NCBI GenBank assembly: GCA_016185705.1
Contig: JACPMZ010000004.1
Span: 49,230-113,229 of the forward strand
Direction of reading: 5' to 3'
Length of the DNA stretch: 64,000 nucleotides
Origin: Candidatus Woesearchaeota archaeon
Lineage (GTDB): Archaea; Nanobdellota; Nanobdellia; Woesearchaeales; UBA10216
Shown piece by piece: positions 1-9,155 of the stretch (positions are counted from its first letter, which is position 1; each line of letters starts with the position of its first letter). Made by a program: the position numbers and the translations under genes. The notes beneath the pieces were generated by a model, which was given only the letters and a program-made list of their open reading frames with translations, made no database searches and was not told the DNA's origin.

Positions 1-475
1 TGTGCCTTGCCAGCACGATGTCAAATTTCCCGTTTTTCTCAGCAACTTGTTTGGCTGCCTGCACATTCAGCAGTTGCTGCACAACTTCCACGCCGTTGTG
101 GCTTTTGCCTGCTCCCAAATCGCTGACAGGATCCAGTCTCATGCCGCTTAGTCCGAGTTTTTTCAGCCGCTGTAGCAGAGAATCGTCTTTATAGCTGATG
201 GCGCATACTTTGCTTCCCAGTCCGGATATTATTTTGGCCAATTCATCCAGATGGCGTTCAGGCTCAGTGTAAGTAAGCCAGTCGTGCTTGGATGCTATTT
301 CAGCTGCAGGAAATGTGTCTGTTAGCTGCATTAAGCCGCAGGCGTTGCAAACTCCAATGCTGAGGTTGTGCGTGTATTCCTGCTCATCTGCATTTTTCAA
401 AAATCTGTTGGATACAGGTTGCTGCCCAAGGTTCATGATTTCCTGCACATCCTGCCTGCACACCCTGCAGTTCAT
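1..475 (-). CDS. SAM-dependent C-methyltransferase, N-terminal part (runs off left edge)
   Basis: Open frame of 158 codons from an ATG at 475 to the window edge; the C-terminal part is missing. The protein begins MNCRVCRQDV and has a second Cys pair (GVCNACG) near residue 46, so the N-terminus looks like the putative zinc-binding domain of sugar C-methyltransferases (TylC3/NovU type). The same layout (MECRVCG...) is seen in the complete gene at 33475. The start overlaps the stop of the upstream epimerase gene by 4 nt (ATGA), so the two are probably co-transcribed and modify the same nucleotide sugar. The substrate cannot be told. Confidence 0.8.
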   Translation of the reverse strand, partial: MNCRVCRQDVQEIMNLGQQPVSNRFLKNADEQEYTHNLSIGVCNACGLMQLTDTFPAAEIASKHDWLTYTEPERHLDELAKIISGLGSKVCAISYKDDSLLQRLKKLGLSGMRLDPVSDLGAGKSHNGVEVVQQLLNVQAAKQVAEKNGKFDIVLARH

Positions 476-1314
476 TTTTTCTCCGCCATTCTTTGAAGGC
501 CTTCAGTTAGCGATGTGAAAGCCATGTCAGGAAATGCCTGCATAAGCTTATCATTCCTGAATACGTGATCTGCTTTTTCTTTTGTCCTTTCCCTTGTTGC
601 CACTTTAACCTTTGAGTTTGTCAGCGACGAAATTATCTCTATGATTTCAGCAAACGTATTGCTTTTCCCGCTCGCTGCATTCAGAACTCCGTTAAACCCT
701 TTCCTGATTATGGCATCAACCAGTTTAACCACGTCATCCACGAATACAAATTCGCGTTTCTCGCTGCCATCACCCCACAGAGTGATAGTTTCCCCTTTCA
801 TGGCAGAATTCAGGAATGCGCTTGGTCCGTAGCTGCCTGTGTCTCCCGGCCCGTAGATTGCCGGCGGCCGCACAATTGCCAGCGGGCTTGTTGTTTTGCT
901 GAGCATCCTTTCGCAGGCAAACTTTGCAATCCCGTAAAACGTGGTTGGATTGATGGCTGTATCCTCGCTGATGCTGAGGTTGTGCACGTCTTCTCCATAG
1001 ACAGCTGCTGAGCTGAAATAGATAAACTGCCTGACTTTTTTTTCTTCAAGCGCTTTGCATATGTTTCTTACCATCATGACATTTTTCAGGAAGGTGTCAG
1101 GATTGTCGCCGTGCTCGCGCTTTATGGCAGATAGCATTATGACAGCTGTGCGCTCGTCAAGCAATTTTTTTATTTCGCCTATCTGCGTTTCATCTGTTAT
1201 GTCGTCAGGCAGCGATTTTCCTGTTACTTCCGGATACTTGCTCTTGAAGAAAGATTCCATGTGCGTGCCTATGAATCCTGTGTGTCCGAAAATCAGTATT
1301 TTCTCCGCAGACAT
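472..1314 (-). CDS. NAD-dependent epimerase/dehydratase (extended SDR), 280 aa
   Basis: Nucleotide-sugar epimerase or dehydratase family. The Rossmann motif GHTGFIGTH lies at residues 9-17 and the catalytic YxxxK appears as FYGIAKFACER; SSAAVYG supplies the catalytic Ser/Thr region. The open frame extends further upstream, but MSAEKILIFG at 1314 puts the nucleotide-binding motif at its usual place. It is also about 28 nt from a TATA box at 1339-1347, which suggests a leaderless mRNA. It overlaps the downstream methyltransferase by 4 nt. Specific substrate unknown. Confidence 0.88.
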   Translation of the reverse strand: MSAEKILIFGHTGFIGTHMESFFKSKYPEVTGKSLPDDITDETQIGEIKKLLDERTAVIMLSAIKREHGDNPDTFLKNVMMVRNICKALEEKKVRQFIYFSSAAVYGEDVHNLSISEDTAINPTTFYGIAKFACERMLSKTTSPLAIVRPPAIYGPGDTGSYGPSAFLNSAMKGETITLWGDGSEKREFVFVDDVVKLVDAIIRKGFNGVLNAASGKSNTFAEIIEIISSLTNSKVKVATRERTKEKADHVFRNDKLMQAFPDMAFTSLTEGLQRMAEKK

Positions 1315-1336
1315 TTCCCGCTGAGGAGTGCCAGAA

Positions 1337-1348
1337 TCTTTATATAGA
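1337..1348. promoter_or_regulatory. shared bidirectional TATA box between divergent genes
   Basis: The near-symmetric sequence ctttatataga lies midway between the ATG of the minus-strand epimerase (1314) and the GTG of the plus-strand HAD-kinase gene (1369). It is about 27 nt from each, the usual archaeal TATA-to-start spacing. A single box could therefore drive both leaderless transcripts. This is read from sequence only. Confidence 0.6.
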
Positions 1349-1368
1349 TTTGCTTTTTCCCATGCAGC

Positions 1369-2994
1369 GTGGATTATGTTATCGGCGTGGACCTGGACAA
1401 CACTATTGTCAGCTACGACCCCCTCGCATTTCGCATTGCCTCGGAGCTTAACCTGGTCAGTGAGGGCACGGAGAAATCTAAGACCGCTGTTCGCGACCAT
1501 ATCAGGAAGCATTACGGCGATGACAGGTGGCAGGAGGTTCAGGCAGTAATTTACGGCGAGCGGATGGGGGATGCCCGCCTTATGCCTGGCGTAAGCAGCT
1601 TCCTCAGCTTATGCTCGAAGAATAATTTCAAGGTTTATATTGTGAGCCACAAGACAGAGTTTTCTAATTATTACGGCGATGGTTACAGCTTCAGGCAGGC
1701 AGCCATGGACTGGATGGAGAGAAATGGCTTCTTTAAGGCAGATGGATTCGCTATTCCAAGGGAGAATGTTTTTTTCGAGTCAACAAGGCAGGGTAAGCTT
1801 CGCCGCATAGCTGAGCTTGGATGCACTCACTTCATTGACGACCTTGAGGAGACGTTTGCTGATGCAGAGTTTCCTGCCGCGGTTGAGAAGATGTTGTTTG
1901 ACCCTCACAATGAACATTCTGGCTTGAATGGCGTGCGCGTTTTTGGAAGCTGGGATGATATTAACAGCTACTTGTTCCACTTGGTTGAGACTGACCAGTC
2001 CATTGTCAGCGGCCTTGTGGGAAGCCGCATTATTTCTTCCAAGACCATCCGCAGAGGCAGGAACAGCCGCATTTACTTATTGAACTGCGAGTCCGGAAAT
2101 TTTGTATGGAAGGTTTATTTTGCGGATGCCTCAGGCACCAGCGACAGGATGCTTACTGAATTTTTTGCTCTGCAATTCCTCTGGGATTATGGTGTGCGGA
2201 GCATCCCGAGGCCGATTTCAATTTTGGAGAGAAAGCACTGCGCGGTCTATGAATATGTGGAGGGAGTTCCGATAAACTCAGCGCAGATAACATCCGGGGA
2301 TGTGCAGGCAGCTGCTGATTTCCTTGTCGGGCTTCACAGACTTAAGGTGCTTGGCGGATGCATCCCTTATGCCTCAGAGGCGTTCTTTTCAGTCAGGGAG
2401 ATTATAGAAAATATGGAGCTGAGGTATGCTAAGCTTGCTGAGCTGCCTGATGCAGAGCTGCATGAATTCATTGGGAGCGAGTTTTACCCGTCATTTAAGC
2501 TGGTTTCTGAATGGTGCAGGAAAAATCTTGCTAAGCACAATCTAGGTTATTCTGCTGTTCTGGATGAAAAATACCGCACTCTTAGCCCTTCCGATTTCGG
2601 CTTTCATAATGCTCTCAGGAGGGCGGATGGCTCGGTGGTTTTTCTTGATTTTGAGCATTTTGGCTGGGATGACCCTGCGAAGATGATTGCCGATTTTCTG
2701 CTGCATCCTGATATGAATTTAAGCGTTGAGCATAAGAGGCAGTTTGCTGATGCGCTGCTTTCCTATTTCCCTGACCCGTCTCTTCGCAGGCGGCTCACGA
2801 TTTTATTCCCCCTGTTCGGCCTGAAGTGGTGCCTGATTATGCTGAATGAATTCCTTCCTGAGCATTTTCTGAGGCGCCAGTTTGCAGACAGCGAAATCTT
2901 AGAGACGGAAGTGAAAGCTGCGCAGCTGGCCAAAGCCCGCGGTTTGCTGAACCAAATAATTAAGAACTACTCCGAATTCCCTTACAGTGAATGA
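1369..2994 (+). CDS. HAD-phosphatase-like domain fused to an APH/choline-kinase-like domain, 541 aa
   Basis: Two-domain protein. Residues 1 to about 200 look like a HAD hydrolase: DLDNT at 8-12 supplies the DxDxT nucleophile motif, and FIDDLEETF is the acidic motif. Residues about 215-530 resemble aminoglycoside/choline-type kinases: YEYVEGVPI as hinge, catalytic loop D409-N414 (SDFGFHN), and metal motif D427 in FLDFEHFGWDDP. The usual HGD of the catalytic loop is replaced by SPSD, so activity is uncertain. The start is GTG, set by the TATA box 27 nt upstream. The gene overlaps the transketolase subunit gene by 4 nt, pointing to linked sugar-phosphate chemistry. The fusion probably phosphorylates and/or dephosphorylates a small sugar or alcohol; the substrate is unknown. 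Confidence 0.8.
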   Translation: MDYVIGVDLDNTIVSYDPLAFRIASELNLVSEGTEKSKTAVRDHIRKHYGDDRWQEVQAVIYGERMGDARLMPGVSSFLSLCSKNNFKVYIVSHKTEFSNYYGDGYSFRQAAMDWMERNGFFKADGFAIPRENVFFESTRQGKLRRIAELGCTHFIDDLEETFADAEFPAAVEKMLFDPHNEHSGLNGVRVFGSWDDINSYLFHLVETDQSIVSGLVGSRIISSKTIRRGRNSRIYLLNCESGNFVWKVYFADASGTSDRMLTEFFALQFLWDYGVRSIPRPISILERKHCAVYEYVEGVPINSAQITSGDVQAAADFLVGLHRLKVLGGCIPYASEAFFSVREIIENMELRYAKLAELPDAELHEFIGSEFYPSFKLVSEWCRKNLAKHNLGYSAVLDEKYRTLSPSDFGFHNALRRADGSVVFLDFEHFGWDDPAKMIADFLLHPDMNLSVEHKRQFADALLSYFPDPSLRRRLTILFPLFGLKWCLIMLNEFLPEHFLRRQFADSEILETEVKAAQLAKARGLLNQIIKNYSEFPYSE

Positions 2995-3803
2995 TTATGG
3001 CCTTTGATGAACGCTCCAGGCAAATCCGGAAAACAATCATTAAAATAATGGAGTGCAGCAAGCGCGGCCATTTGGGCTCTGCATTTTCCTTGGTTGAGAT
3101 TCTGCGCGTCCTTTATGACGACATTCTGAAGTATGATGTCAGGAATCTTAAGCTGCCTGACCGCGACCGCTTTATCCTGAGCAAGGGCCATGGTTGCTTG
3201 GCTTTGTATGCTATTCTTGCTGACAAGGGCTTTTTCCCTGAGCCAGAGCTTTGGAAATTTTGTCAGCCGGATTCATTCCTTGGCGGGCATCCTGAGCACA
3301 GGATTCCTGGTGTTGAGATTTCAACTGGCAGCTTGGGGCACGGGCTGCCCATAGGCGTGGGCATGGCCCTGAATGCGAGGTACGAAAAATCGCCTTACAG
3401 GACTTTTGTTGTTATTGGAGATGGCGAGGCAAATGAAGGGAGCATCTGGGAAGCTGCTTTGTGCGCAGGCAAGCACAGGCTGAGCAACCTTATTGTTATT
3501 ATGGATTACAACAAATACCAGTCTTACGGCTCAACTGCCGAGGTTCTTGACCTTGAGCCGCTTGCTGACAAATGGAGAAGCTTTAACTTTGCCGTGCAGG
3601 AGGTTGACGGCCACGACGTGCAGGCGCTGAAAGCTGTATTTTCCGGTTTGCCTCTGAACGCAGACAAGCCGACTGCTGTTATCTGCCACACTATGAAGGG
3701 CAAGGGCGTGAGGTTTGCAGAAGGCAACATGGATTGGCATCACAAGTCCGGTTTGACTGGGGATGACATTAAGCAGCTGCTCAGGGCTGTGGAGGATTAC
3801 TGA
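2991..3803 (+). CDS. transketolase, N-terminal (thiamine diphosphate-binding) subunit, 270 aa
   Basis: Archaeal-type split transketolase, first subunit. The ThDP motif begins GDGEANEGSIWEAA at about residue 143 and ends with the Asn in MDYNKYQ; SKGHG and TGSLGHGLPIG are further cofactor-site motifs. Transketolase transfers two-carbon units between ketose and aldose phosphates, for example to form sedoheptulose-7-phosphate. It starts within the stop of the HAD-kinase gene (ATGA) and its own stop overlaps the start of the C-terminal subunit, so all three are one operon. Its placement in a glycan locus suggests supply of sugar precursor; a general pentose-phosphate role is also possible. Confidence 0.93.
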   Translation: MIMAFDERSRQIRKTIIKIMECSKRGHLGSAFSLVEILRVLYDDILKYDVRNLKLPDRDRFILSKGHGCLALYAILADKGFFPEPELWKFCQPDSFLGGHPEHRIPGVEISTGSLGHGLPIGVGMALNARYEKSPYRTFVVIGDGEANEGSIWEAALCAGKHRLSNLIVIMDYNKYQSYGSTAEVLDLEPLADKWRSFNFAVQEVDGHDVQALKAVFSGLPLNADKPTAVICHTMKGKGVRFAEGNMDWHHKSGLTGDDIKQLLRAVEDY

Positions 3804-4717
3804 TGAGAAAGACTGTTTTGGAGATGGTTTACGAGCTTGCCAAGAAAGACAAGAGAATTTTTTTCATCGGCTCTGATTTGGGAAAGGGAACTATGGATGA
3901 GTTCAAAAACGATTTTCCTGACCGCTTTTTCATGGAAGGCGTTTCCGAGCAGAACCTTATTGGCATGGCTGCTGGTTTGGCGATGGAAGGGAAGATTGTT
4001 TATGTTAATACCATAGCTACTTTTCTTACGCGCAGGTGCTTTGAGCAGACAGTTGTTGATTTATGCCTGCACAACCTGCCTGTTCGCTTAATAGGCAATG
4101 GCGGCGGAGTAGTATATGCTCCATTGGGCCCGACGCATGACGCTATTGAAGACATAGCCATTATGCGCGCGATTCCCAACATGACAGTTATTGCCCCTGC
4201 TGACGCAGAGGAAATGAGAAGAATGATGCCCCTTACAGTTGATTATCCAGGCCCCATATACATCCGGCTTGCAAAAGGCGGAGACCCAATCGTTACGGAA
4301 GATGTAAAATTTGAAATTGGAAAAGCCATACCCGTCAAAGAGGGAAAGGACGCTTTAATTATAACAACAGGCATTACGCTTGGCTTGGCTCAGGCCGCTT
4401 CTGATATGCTTGAAGCAGAAAGCATCCGGGCAGCCATTCTTCACGTTCCTACAATAAAGCCGCTGGACAGCAGGCAAATCATCAGCAGCGTCAAAAAAGC
4501 TCCGGTAGCAGTAGCAGTGGAAGAACACTCTGTCATCGGCGGCCTTGGCAGCGCTGTTGCCGAGCTCATTGCAGAGGCCAGTTTGCACAAGAAGTTCAGG
4601 CGCATCGGAATTCCGGATGCGTTTCCTGACCAGTACGGCTCTCAATCCAGTTTAATGCAGCGTTACGGAATTACTGCTGAAAGGATTGTTGAGGAGATAA
4701 GGAAGATGAGGATGTAA
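3803..4717 (+). CDS. transketolase, C-terminal subunit, 304 aa
   Basis: Pyrimidine-binding plus C-terminal transketolase domains. GVSEQNLIGMAAGLAMEGK carries the Glu that activates ThDP, followed by the region with GPTHDAIEDIAIMRAIPNMTVIAPAD and the C-terminal EEHSVIGGLGSAVAE. It begins one base inside the stop of the N-terminal subunit gene (TGATG), so translation is probably coupled and the two form one heteromeric enzyme. The operon ends here and is followed by a family A palindrome. Confidence 0.93.
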   Translation: MRKTVLEMVYELAKKDKRIFFIGSDLGKGTMDEFKNDFPDRFFMEGVSEQNLIGMAAGLAMEGKIVYVNTIATFLTRRCFEQTVVDLCLHNLPVRLIGNGGGVVYAPLGPTHDAIEDIAIMRAIPNMTVIAPADAEEMRRMMPLTVDYPGPIYIRLAKGGDPIVTEDVKFEIGKAIPVKEGKDALIITTGITLGLAQAASDMLEAESIRAAILHVPTIKPLDSRQIISSVKKAPVAVAVEEHSVIGGLGSAVAELIAEASLHKKFRRIGIPDAFPDQYGSQSSLMQRYGITAERIVEEIRKMRM

Positions 4718-4777
4718 AGGCGTTTTGCACAGTCGCGCAGCGCTTTGCATCTGGCATGGTTAAGCAAATCTTTACAC

Positions 4778-4840
4778 TGCTGCGTTTCTTTTTCCCTCCC
4801 CCTGACTTTTAAGGAGAGGGAAAAAGGGAAAGGGCAGCGA
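4778..4840. repeat. family A palindromic element, copy a
   Basis: Inverted repeat with a CTTTTTCCCTC arm and a GAGGGAAAAAG-like arm around a loop containing ctgactttt, flanked by ctgc/gcag. It lies between the transketolase operon and a methyltransferase gene. It shares the polypyrimidine/loop/polypurine core with twelve other places in the window. The outer arms are too diverged to place the ends exactly. Confidence 0.7.
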
Positions 4841-4883
4841 GATTACAGCCGCGAAAAAACAGGCATAGCTGAGGTGCACAAAA

Positions 4884-5546
4884 ATGGGAAAACTGCAGGA
4901 AATCATTACGCCTTTGCATAAAAAGACTGCGCGCGATTACATCGGCAGGATGACTGATGATAAGATTCATTGCATGCAAATCGCCCGGCAGTACGGAAAG
5001 GAGTACTGGGATGGCGATAGAAGATACGGCTACGGCGGCTACAGGTATGATGGCCGCTGGGCTGCTGTTGCTCAGAAGCTGATTGAGCTTTACAATTTAC
5101 CTGCCGACGCAAAGATTCTGGATGTTGGCTGCGGCAAGGGGTATCTTCTTTTTGAGCTGAAGAAGCTTCTGCCGGCTGCAGAGGTCAGGGGCATTGATAT
5201 TTCAGAGTATGGCATCCGGAATTCTAAGGAAGAAATCAGGAGCAACCTGTCAGTGCACCGCGCGCAGGACAAGTATCCTTTTGCGGATAAAGAATTTGAC
5301 CTCGTAATTTCAATCACCACCCTGCACAACCTTACGCTGCCTGAGCTGCACTCTGCTCTTACTGAAATTGAGCGGGTTGGCAAGGAAAAATATGTAGCCA
5401 TGGAAAGCTACCGCAATGAAGCTGAGCTGTTTAATTTAGAGTGCTGGGCTCTTACTGCCGAAGCTTTCTTCAGGCCTGATGAGTGGGCGTGGATGTTCAG
5501 CCGCTTTGGCTATACTGGAGATTACGAATTCATATTTTTTGAGTAA
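4884..5546 (+). CDS. class I SAM-dependent methyltransferase, 220 aa
   Basis: Motif I is ILDVGCGKGYLLFEL (about residues 75-89), followed by the acidic loop GIDISEYG and motif IV-like FDLVISITTLHNL. A GAGGTG Shine-Dalgarno at 4871-4876, 7 nt before the ATG, fixes the start. No clear TATA box is close by, so it may be read from upstream. Substrate unknown; the context suggests a sugar or glycan intermediate. Confidence 0.87.
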   Translation: MGKLQEIITPLHKKTARDYIGRMTDDKIHCMQIARQYGKEYWDGDRRYGYGGYRYDGRWAAVAQKLIELYNLPADAKILDVGCGKGYLLFELKKLLPAAEVRGIDISEYGIRNSKEEIRSNLSVHRAQDKYPFADKEFDLVISITTLHNLTLPELHSALTEIERVGKEKYVAMESYRNEAELFNLECWALTAEAFFRPDEWAWMFSRFGYTGDYEFIFFE

Positions 5547-5645
5547 AATGAAGAGCGCTGCTGATATTTTGCTGCTGATATGGATATTATCTGTAATTGC
5601 AGCTTTTCTGCTGCTGCGCTCATCACAGCTTTTGAGGTTTTATAC

Positions 5646-7478
5646 ATGATTGCTGAGATTGTTTTTGCGCTGCTGCTGGTTTTTTTTGTGTACCTGCTGG
5701 GCTCAAGGATTCTTTTCAGGATGCAGCTATTATGGCATGAAAGGATTCTTTTCTCCTTTGGCCTCGGCGCTGTATTAACATCTTTGGCTGTGTTTTATCT
5801 CGGCTTGCTTGGCTTTCTTTACCGCTGGGTTTTTGCAGCTGCAGCTGTATTATTGCTGCTGTTTTCTGTCGATGAAATAAAAAAGCTGCTCAAAATAAAA
5901 TTGCCAAAAATAGGATGGAGCTTAAACGCATTTTTTTACGTTGCAACAGCTTTGCTTATTCTTGCAAATTTTGTCATGGCTTTGGCTCCTGTCTTCAGCA
6001 TTGACGCTTTGAATTACCATCTGCCAATAGCCAAGTATTATGCTCAGCAGCATGCAGTTGTTGAGATGCCCAACCATGTTTATTCCCGGCTGCCTCACGG
6101 GCTCAGCATGATTTTTGCAATTCCTGAATTGTTCGGGCTTGGCGAAATGGCAGCTGCCCTGATTTCAGCTGCTTTAAGCTCGGCTGCAGTGCTTGCTGTT
6201 ATCGCAACAGCTCATCGCTTCTTCTCGGGAAAAGCTGCAGGCCTGGCTGGTGTAATGTCTGCATCGCTGCCGATTTACATTGAGTTTGCTTCCCAGCCGC
6301 TGGTTGATTTGCCTGTTGCATTTTTTTCAATGCTTTCATTTTACGCTTTCCTTTCAGTTGCTGAGAAAAAGCAGCTTATGGCTTGGACAATTCTGTTTGC
6401 CATATTCGCTGCCAGTTTGGCTTTTTTCAGGATAACCACTTTGTTTATGCCTTTGATTTTTGGCTTGGTTTTGGCTGCATTTCTGATTCGGCAGGGCAAT
6501 TATCTGCAGCAGCTAAAATATCCGGCAATAGCAGCGTTTGTAATGCTGCTTGTTGCTGCGCCGTGGTTCCTGTGGGTTTTTGCAAGCACCGGAGACCCGA
6601 TTTATCCTTTCCTCTCTGATTTTACGCATGACCCTGTTGCCAGGCAGCTTAAGGAGCATTCTGCCAGCTTGGTGATTGAGGGCAGCGGCTCGGATTCGTT
6701 TAATGCCTCAGGTTTTCTTAAGCTGTTTTTGCTGCCATTTTCAGTTACGTTTAATCCTGCTGTTTACGACAGCATTCTCGGAGTAAGTCCGTTGTTTCTT
6801 GCGTTTATGCCGCTGTATTTTTCCCGTTCAGTTCCCAAGCGCAAATACGCAGCTGCCGCAGCATCAGTATTCCTGCTGTCAATGTTTGCGTGGCAATTTA
6901 CCAATCCCGGGCTTCGCTACCTGCTTCCTGCGCTGATACTTCTGATTCCTCCAGCTGCTTACGCTGCTTATTGGGCAATGCAGAACTCCCGCTTCAGGGT
7001 GATTATTTTCGCTGCAATGATTCTGACGCTGCTTTTCTCAGGGCCGGTGTGGCTGGGCATCGCTGCCAAGCGCATTCCAGGAGCTTTGGGATTTGTTTCT
7101 GAGCAGGATTATCTTGCTGCAAAGGAAGACGCCAATCCTGTCAGAGCAGTTAATTTTGCTAACTCAAACCTGCCGGATACTGCAGTGGTTATGCTTTATC
7201 AGGAAACCCGCAGCTATCAGTTGCAAAAAGCTTATTTTCTTTCAGACACTTATCTTCAGCAGCAGATGGACTTTGATGGGTTTGAAGCTGCATCTCAGCT
7301 AAAGGCAGAGCTGCAGAATCTCGGCATTACTCATATTCTCGTCGGGAAGCACGGCCTTGCAGACGACGTCTTCGGCAGCGTTCAGCACCGCGAAGCTCTT
7401 ATGGATGATTTGATAAAAGCGTACACCGAAGTTTTGTATGAGGACGAGCATCACAAGCTGCTGAAATTAATTTATTAG
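5646..7478 (+). CDS. polytopic GT-C-like glycosyltransferase (PMT/ArnT-like), 610 aa
   Basis: Many hydrophobic segments along the chain and a large first extracytoplasmic loop with SIDALNYHLP (the family's Asp-containing catalytic motif), then a soluble C-terminal part. It resembles the protein at 56433 (LAPVHSSDAIAHH versus LAPVFSIDALNYH), so the two are paralogs. Such enzymes move sugars from a lipid-phosphate carrier on the outer face of the membrane. The start at 5646 is preferred over one 66 nt upstream because gaggt lies 9 nt before it and the first membrane helix then begins at once. Acceptor and sugar unknown. Confidence 0.82.
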   Translation: MIAEIVFALLLVFFVYLLGSRILFRMQLLWHERILFSFGLGAVLTSLAVFYLGLLGFLYRWVFAAAAVLLLLFSVDEIKKLLKIKLPKIGWSLNAFFYVATALLILANFVMALAPVFSIDALNYHLPIAKYYAQQHAVVEMPNHVYSRLPHGLSMIFAIPELFGLGEMAAALISAALSSAAVLAVIATAHRFFSGKAAGLAGVMSASLPIYIEFASQPLVDLPVAFFSMLSFYAFLSVAEKKQLMAWTILFAIFAASLAFFRITTLFMPLIFGLVLAAFLIRQGNYLQQLKYPAIAAFVMLLVAAPWFLWVFASTGDPIYPFLSDFTHDPVARQLKEHSASLVIEGSGSDSFNASGFLKLFLLPFSVTFNPAVYDSILGVSPLFLAFMPLYFSRSVPKRKYAAAAASVFLLSMFAWQFTNPGLRYLLPALILLIPPAAYAAYWAMQNSRFRVIIFAAMILTLLFSGPVWLGIAAKRIPGALGFVSEQDYLAAKEDANPVRAVNFANSNLPDTAVVMLYQETRSYQLQKAYFLSDTYLQQQMDFDGFEAASQLKAELQNLGITHILVGKHGLADDVFGSVQHREALMDDLIKAYTEVLYEDEHHKLLKLIY

Positions 7479-8112
7479 CTTTTACCCAACACTCCGCATG
7501 CAGCCAAATCCTTTCTTAGCCGGGCTGCCTGTGTGTAAAGAATCGTTTTCTCTACTCCGTAATCACTGGCAGCTTGGAGATTGGATTCCCTGTCGTCTAT
7601 GTACAGCCAGTGCTCAGGATTAATGTTGCGTGCAGCAAATACTGCTTCAAATGCGCCTGTTTCAGGCTTTTTTACTCCCATTCTGTGCGAGAGATGATGT
7701 CCCCTTCTTTGAATAACTGGAGGTATCTCTGCTCTTCCGCATACTCTTTTTCGTGCGCTTCCCTCACTTTCGCTTCCCAGTCGTATGAGCAGTTTGACAG
7801 AATCATTTTTCTGAACTCAGGTTTTATTCGGCGGATAAGGCTGACTACGCTCTTTCGCGGCGGTTCCCAGTTGGAAAGTATTGCGTTTTTTACCTGCCTT
7901 AATTTTCCTTCTCCTTCCCAGTCAAGCTGCGATGCCATGCTTCTTGCCACGCTGTCCAAACCAGTTTGCCCTCTAAGGTAGTTGCTGAATGTTTCGGTTT
8001 TTGTAAGACGGGAATATTGGGCCGGGGTAAGGCCTAACTTTTTGGCAGGCATCGCATCATCCCGCTGGATTACTCCGCCAATATCCCACAATATTACTTT
8101 GATTTCTGCCAT
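7475..8112 (-). pseudogene. HAD-superfamily (subclass IA) phosphatase gene split by a frameshift
   Basis: The first part (8112 to about 7690) encodes KVILWDIGGVIQRDD (HAD motif I, DxG variant) and KMILSNCSYDW (motif II). A second frame down to 7475 encodes GVKKPETGAFEAVF (motif III Lys) and HWLYIDDRESNLQAA (motif IV acidic pair). The first frame reads DIISRTEWE-stop, whereas the continuing frame reads LSHRMGVKKPE, so a one-base indel near 7685-7705 separates the halves. A TATA box near 8139 would give a leaderless start at 8112. Either a real mutation or a sequence/assembly error. The 3' end overlaps the GT-C gene by 4 nt. Confidence 0.8.
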
Positions 8113-8145
8113 AAGAATTAGGCAATTGGCAGTGTTTTATAAATT

Positions 8146-9114
8146 CTACTTTAATCCCAGCTCCTTCATCCGCTTGATGTTGTGGTATATTGGATTGTTA
8201 AGCCCGTCAGAAATTTTCCCTGCTCTGAACGCTTCCGCCAGGCTCTGCACCGCCTGCTCAACCGTAAACTCAGGCTTAAAGCCCAGCATTTTGCCGATTT
8301 TGTCTGAGTTGATGTGATAGCTTCTGTTGTCGTCTGTTGGAACGACTTCCATTTCTCCGCCGCAGAGCTTTTTGACTATGTTTGCAATTTCAGTTACTGT
8401 AAGGTTCTGGTAGCCGGCATTGAATGTTTGGCGCTTAATCTTTTCTGAAGGCGCATTAAGCAGCAGCTCATAAACGCGAACCATGTCTTTAATGTTAATG
8501 TTAGGACGCATCTGGCTGCCTCCGAATATCCTGATTTTCCTGTTAATCAATGCGTTCATTGTTAAAATATTGACTACAACGTCCAGCCGCAGCCTCGGCG
8601 CGTATCCGCATACTGTTGCCGGCCTTATTACAACCCATTCAAAATCCTCATTATGCAACGCTTTTTCGCAGTCTGCCTTGAATTTGGAATAATCTGTCAG
8701 CGGTTCCAGCGAAGCAGTTTCCACAACGTTTTTCTCAGCTTTCAGCCCGTAAACGCTGGACGTGCTGGCAAAAATAAATCGTTTTACGCTATTTGCTTTG
8801 GCTGCTTCTACTACATTAAAGAACGCATCATAATTGATGGACTTGCCAAGCTCAGGATCCAGCTCAAAGCTGGGGTCATTGGAAATGCACGCAAGGTGTA
8901 TTATCGCATCTGCTCCTTTAGCTGCCCCGATTAATTTTTTCTTGTCGCGTATGTCTGCCTTTATTTCAGTAAGTTTAGGATGCTTCTGCAGGACATCGCC
9001 GTAAATGTACAGGTCATAAACAGCTATTTCATGGCCTTTGCTCAGCAAATAAGGAACCAGCTCGCTTCCAACATATCCTGCGCCGCCTGTTATCAATATT
9101 CTGATTTTTGCCAC
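8146..9114 (-). CDS. NAD-dependent epimerase/dehydratase (extended SDR), 322 aa
   Basis: The Rossmann motif TGGAGYVGSE is near the N-terminus, ASTSSVYG and DYSKFKADCE supply the catalytic Ser and Tyr-x3-Lys, and FNAGYQN lies in the substrate half. I chose the GTG at 9114 (VAKIRILITGG). The open frame continues upstream but there it translates the palindromic element at 9156-9211, which is unlikely to be protein. It acts on a nucleotide-bound hexose; which one is unclear. It belongs to a minus-strand group with another epimerase and gmhA. Confidence 0.82.
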   Translation of the reverse strand: MAKIRILITGGAGYVGSELVPYLLSKGHEIAVYDLYIYGDVLQKHPKLTEIKADIRDKKKLIGAAKGADAIIHLACISNDPSFELDPELGKSINYDAFFNVVEAAKANSVKRFIFASTSSVYGLKAEKNVVETASLEPLTDYSKFKADCEKALHNEDFEWVVIRPATVCGYAPRLRLDVVVNILTMNALINRKIRIFGGSQMRPNINIKDMVRVYELLLNAPSEKIKRQTFNAGYQNLTVTEIANIVKKLCGGEMEVVPTDDNRSYHINSDKIGKMLGFKPEFTVEQAVQSLAEAFRAGKISDGLNNPIYHNIKRMKELGLK

Positions 9115-9155
9115 CTGCCATGTTTTTCTGTTTTTTGCCTTTAACTTCTGCTTTG

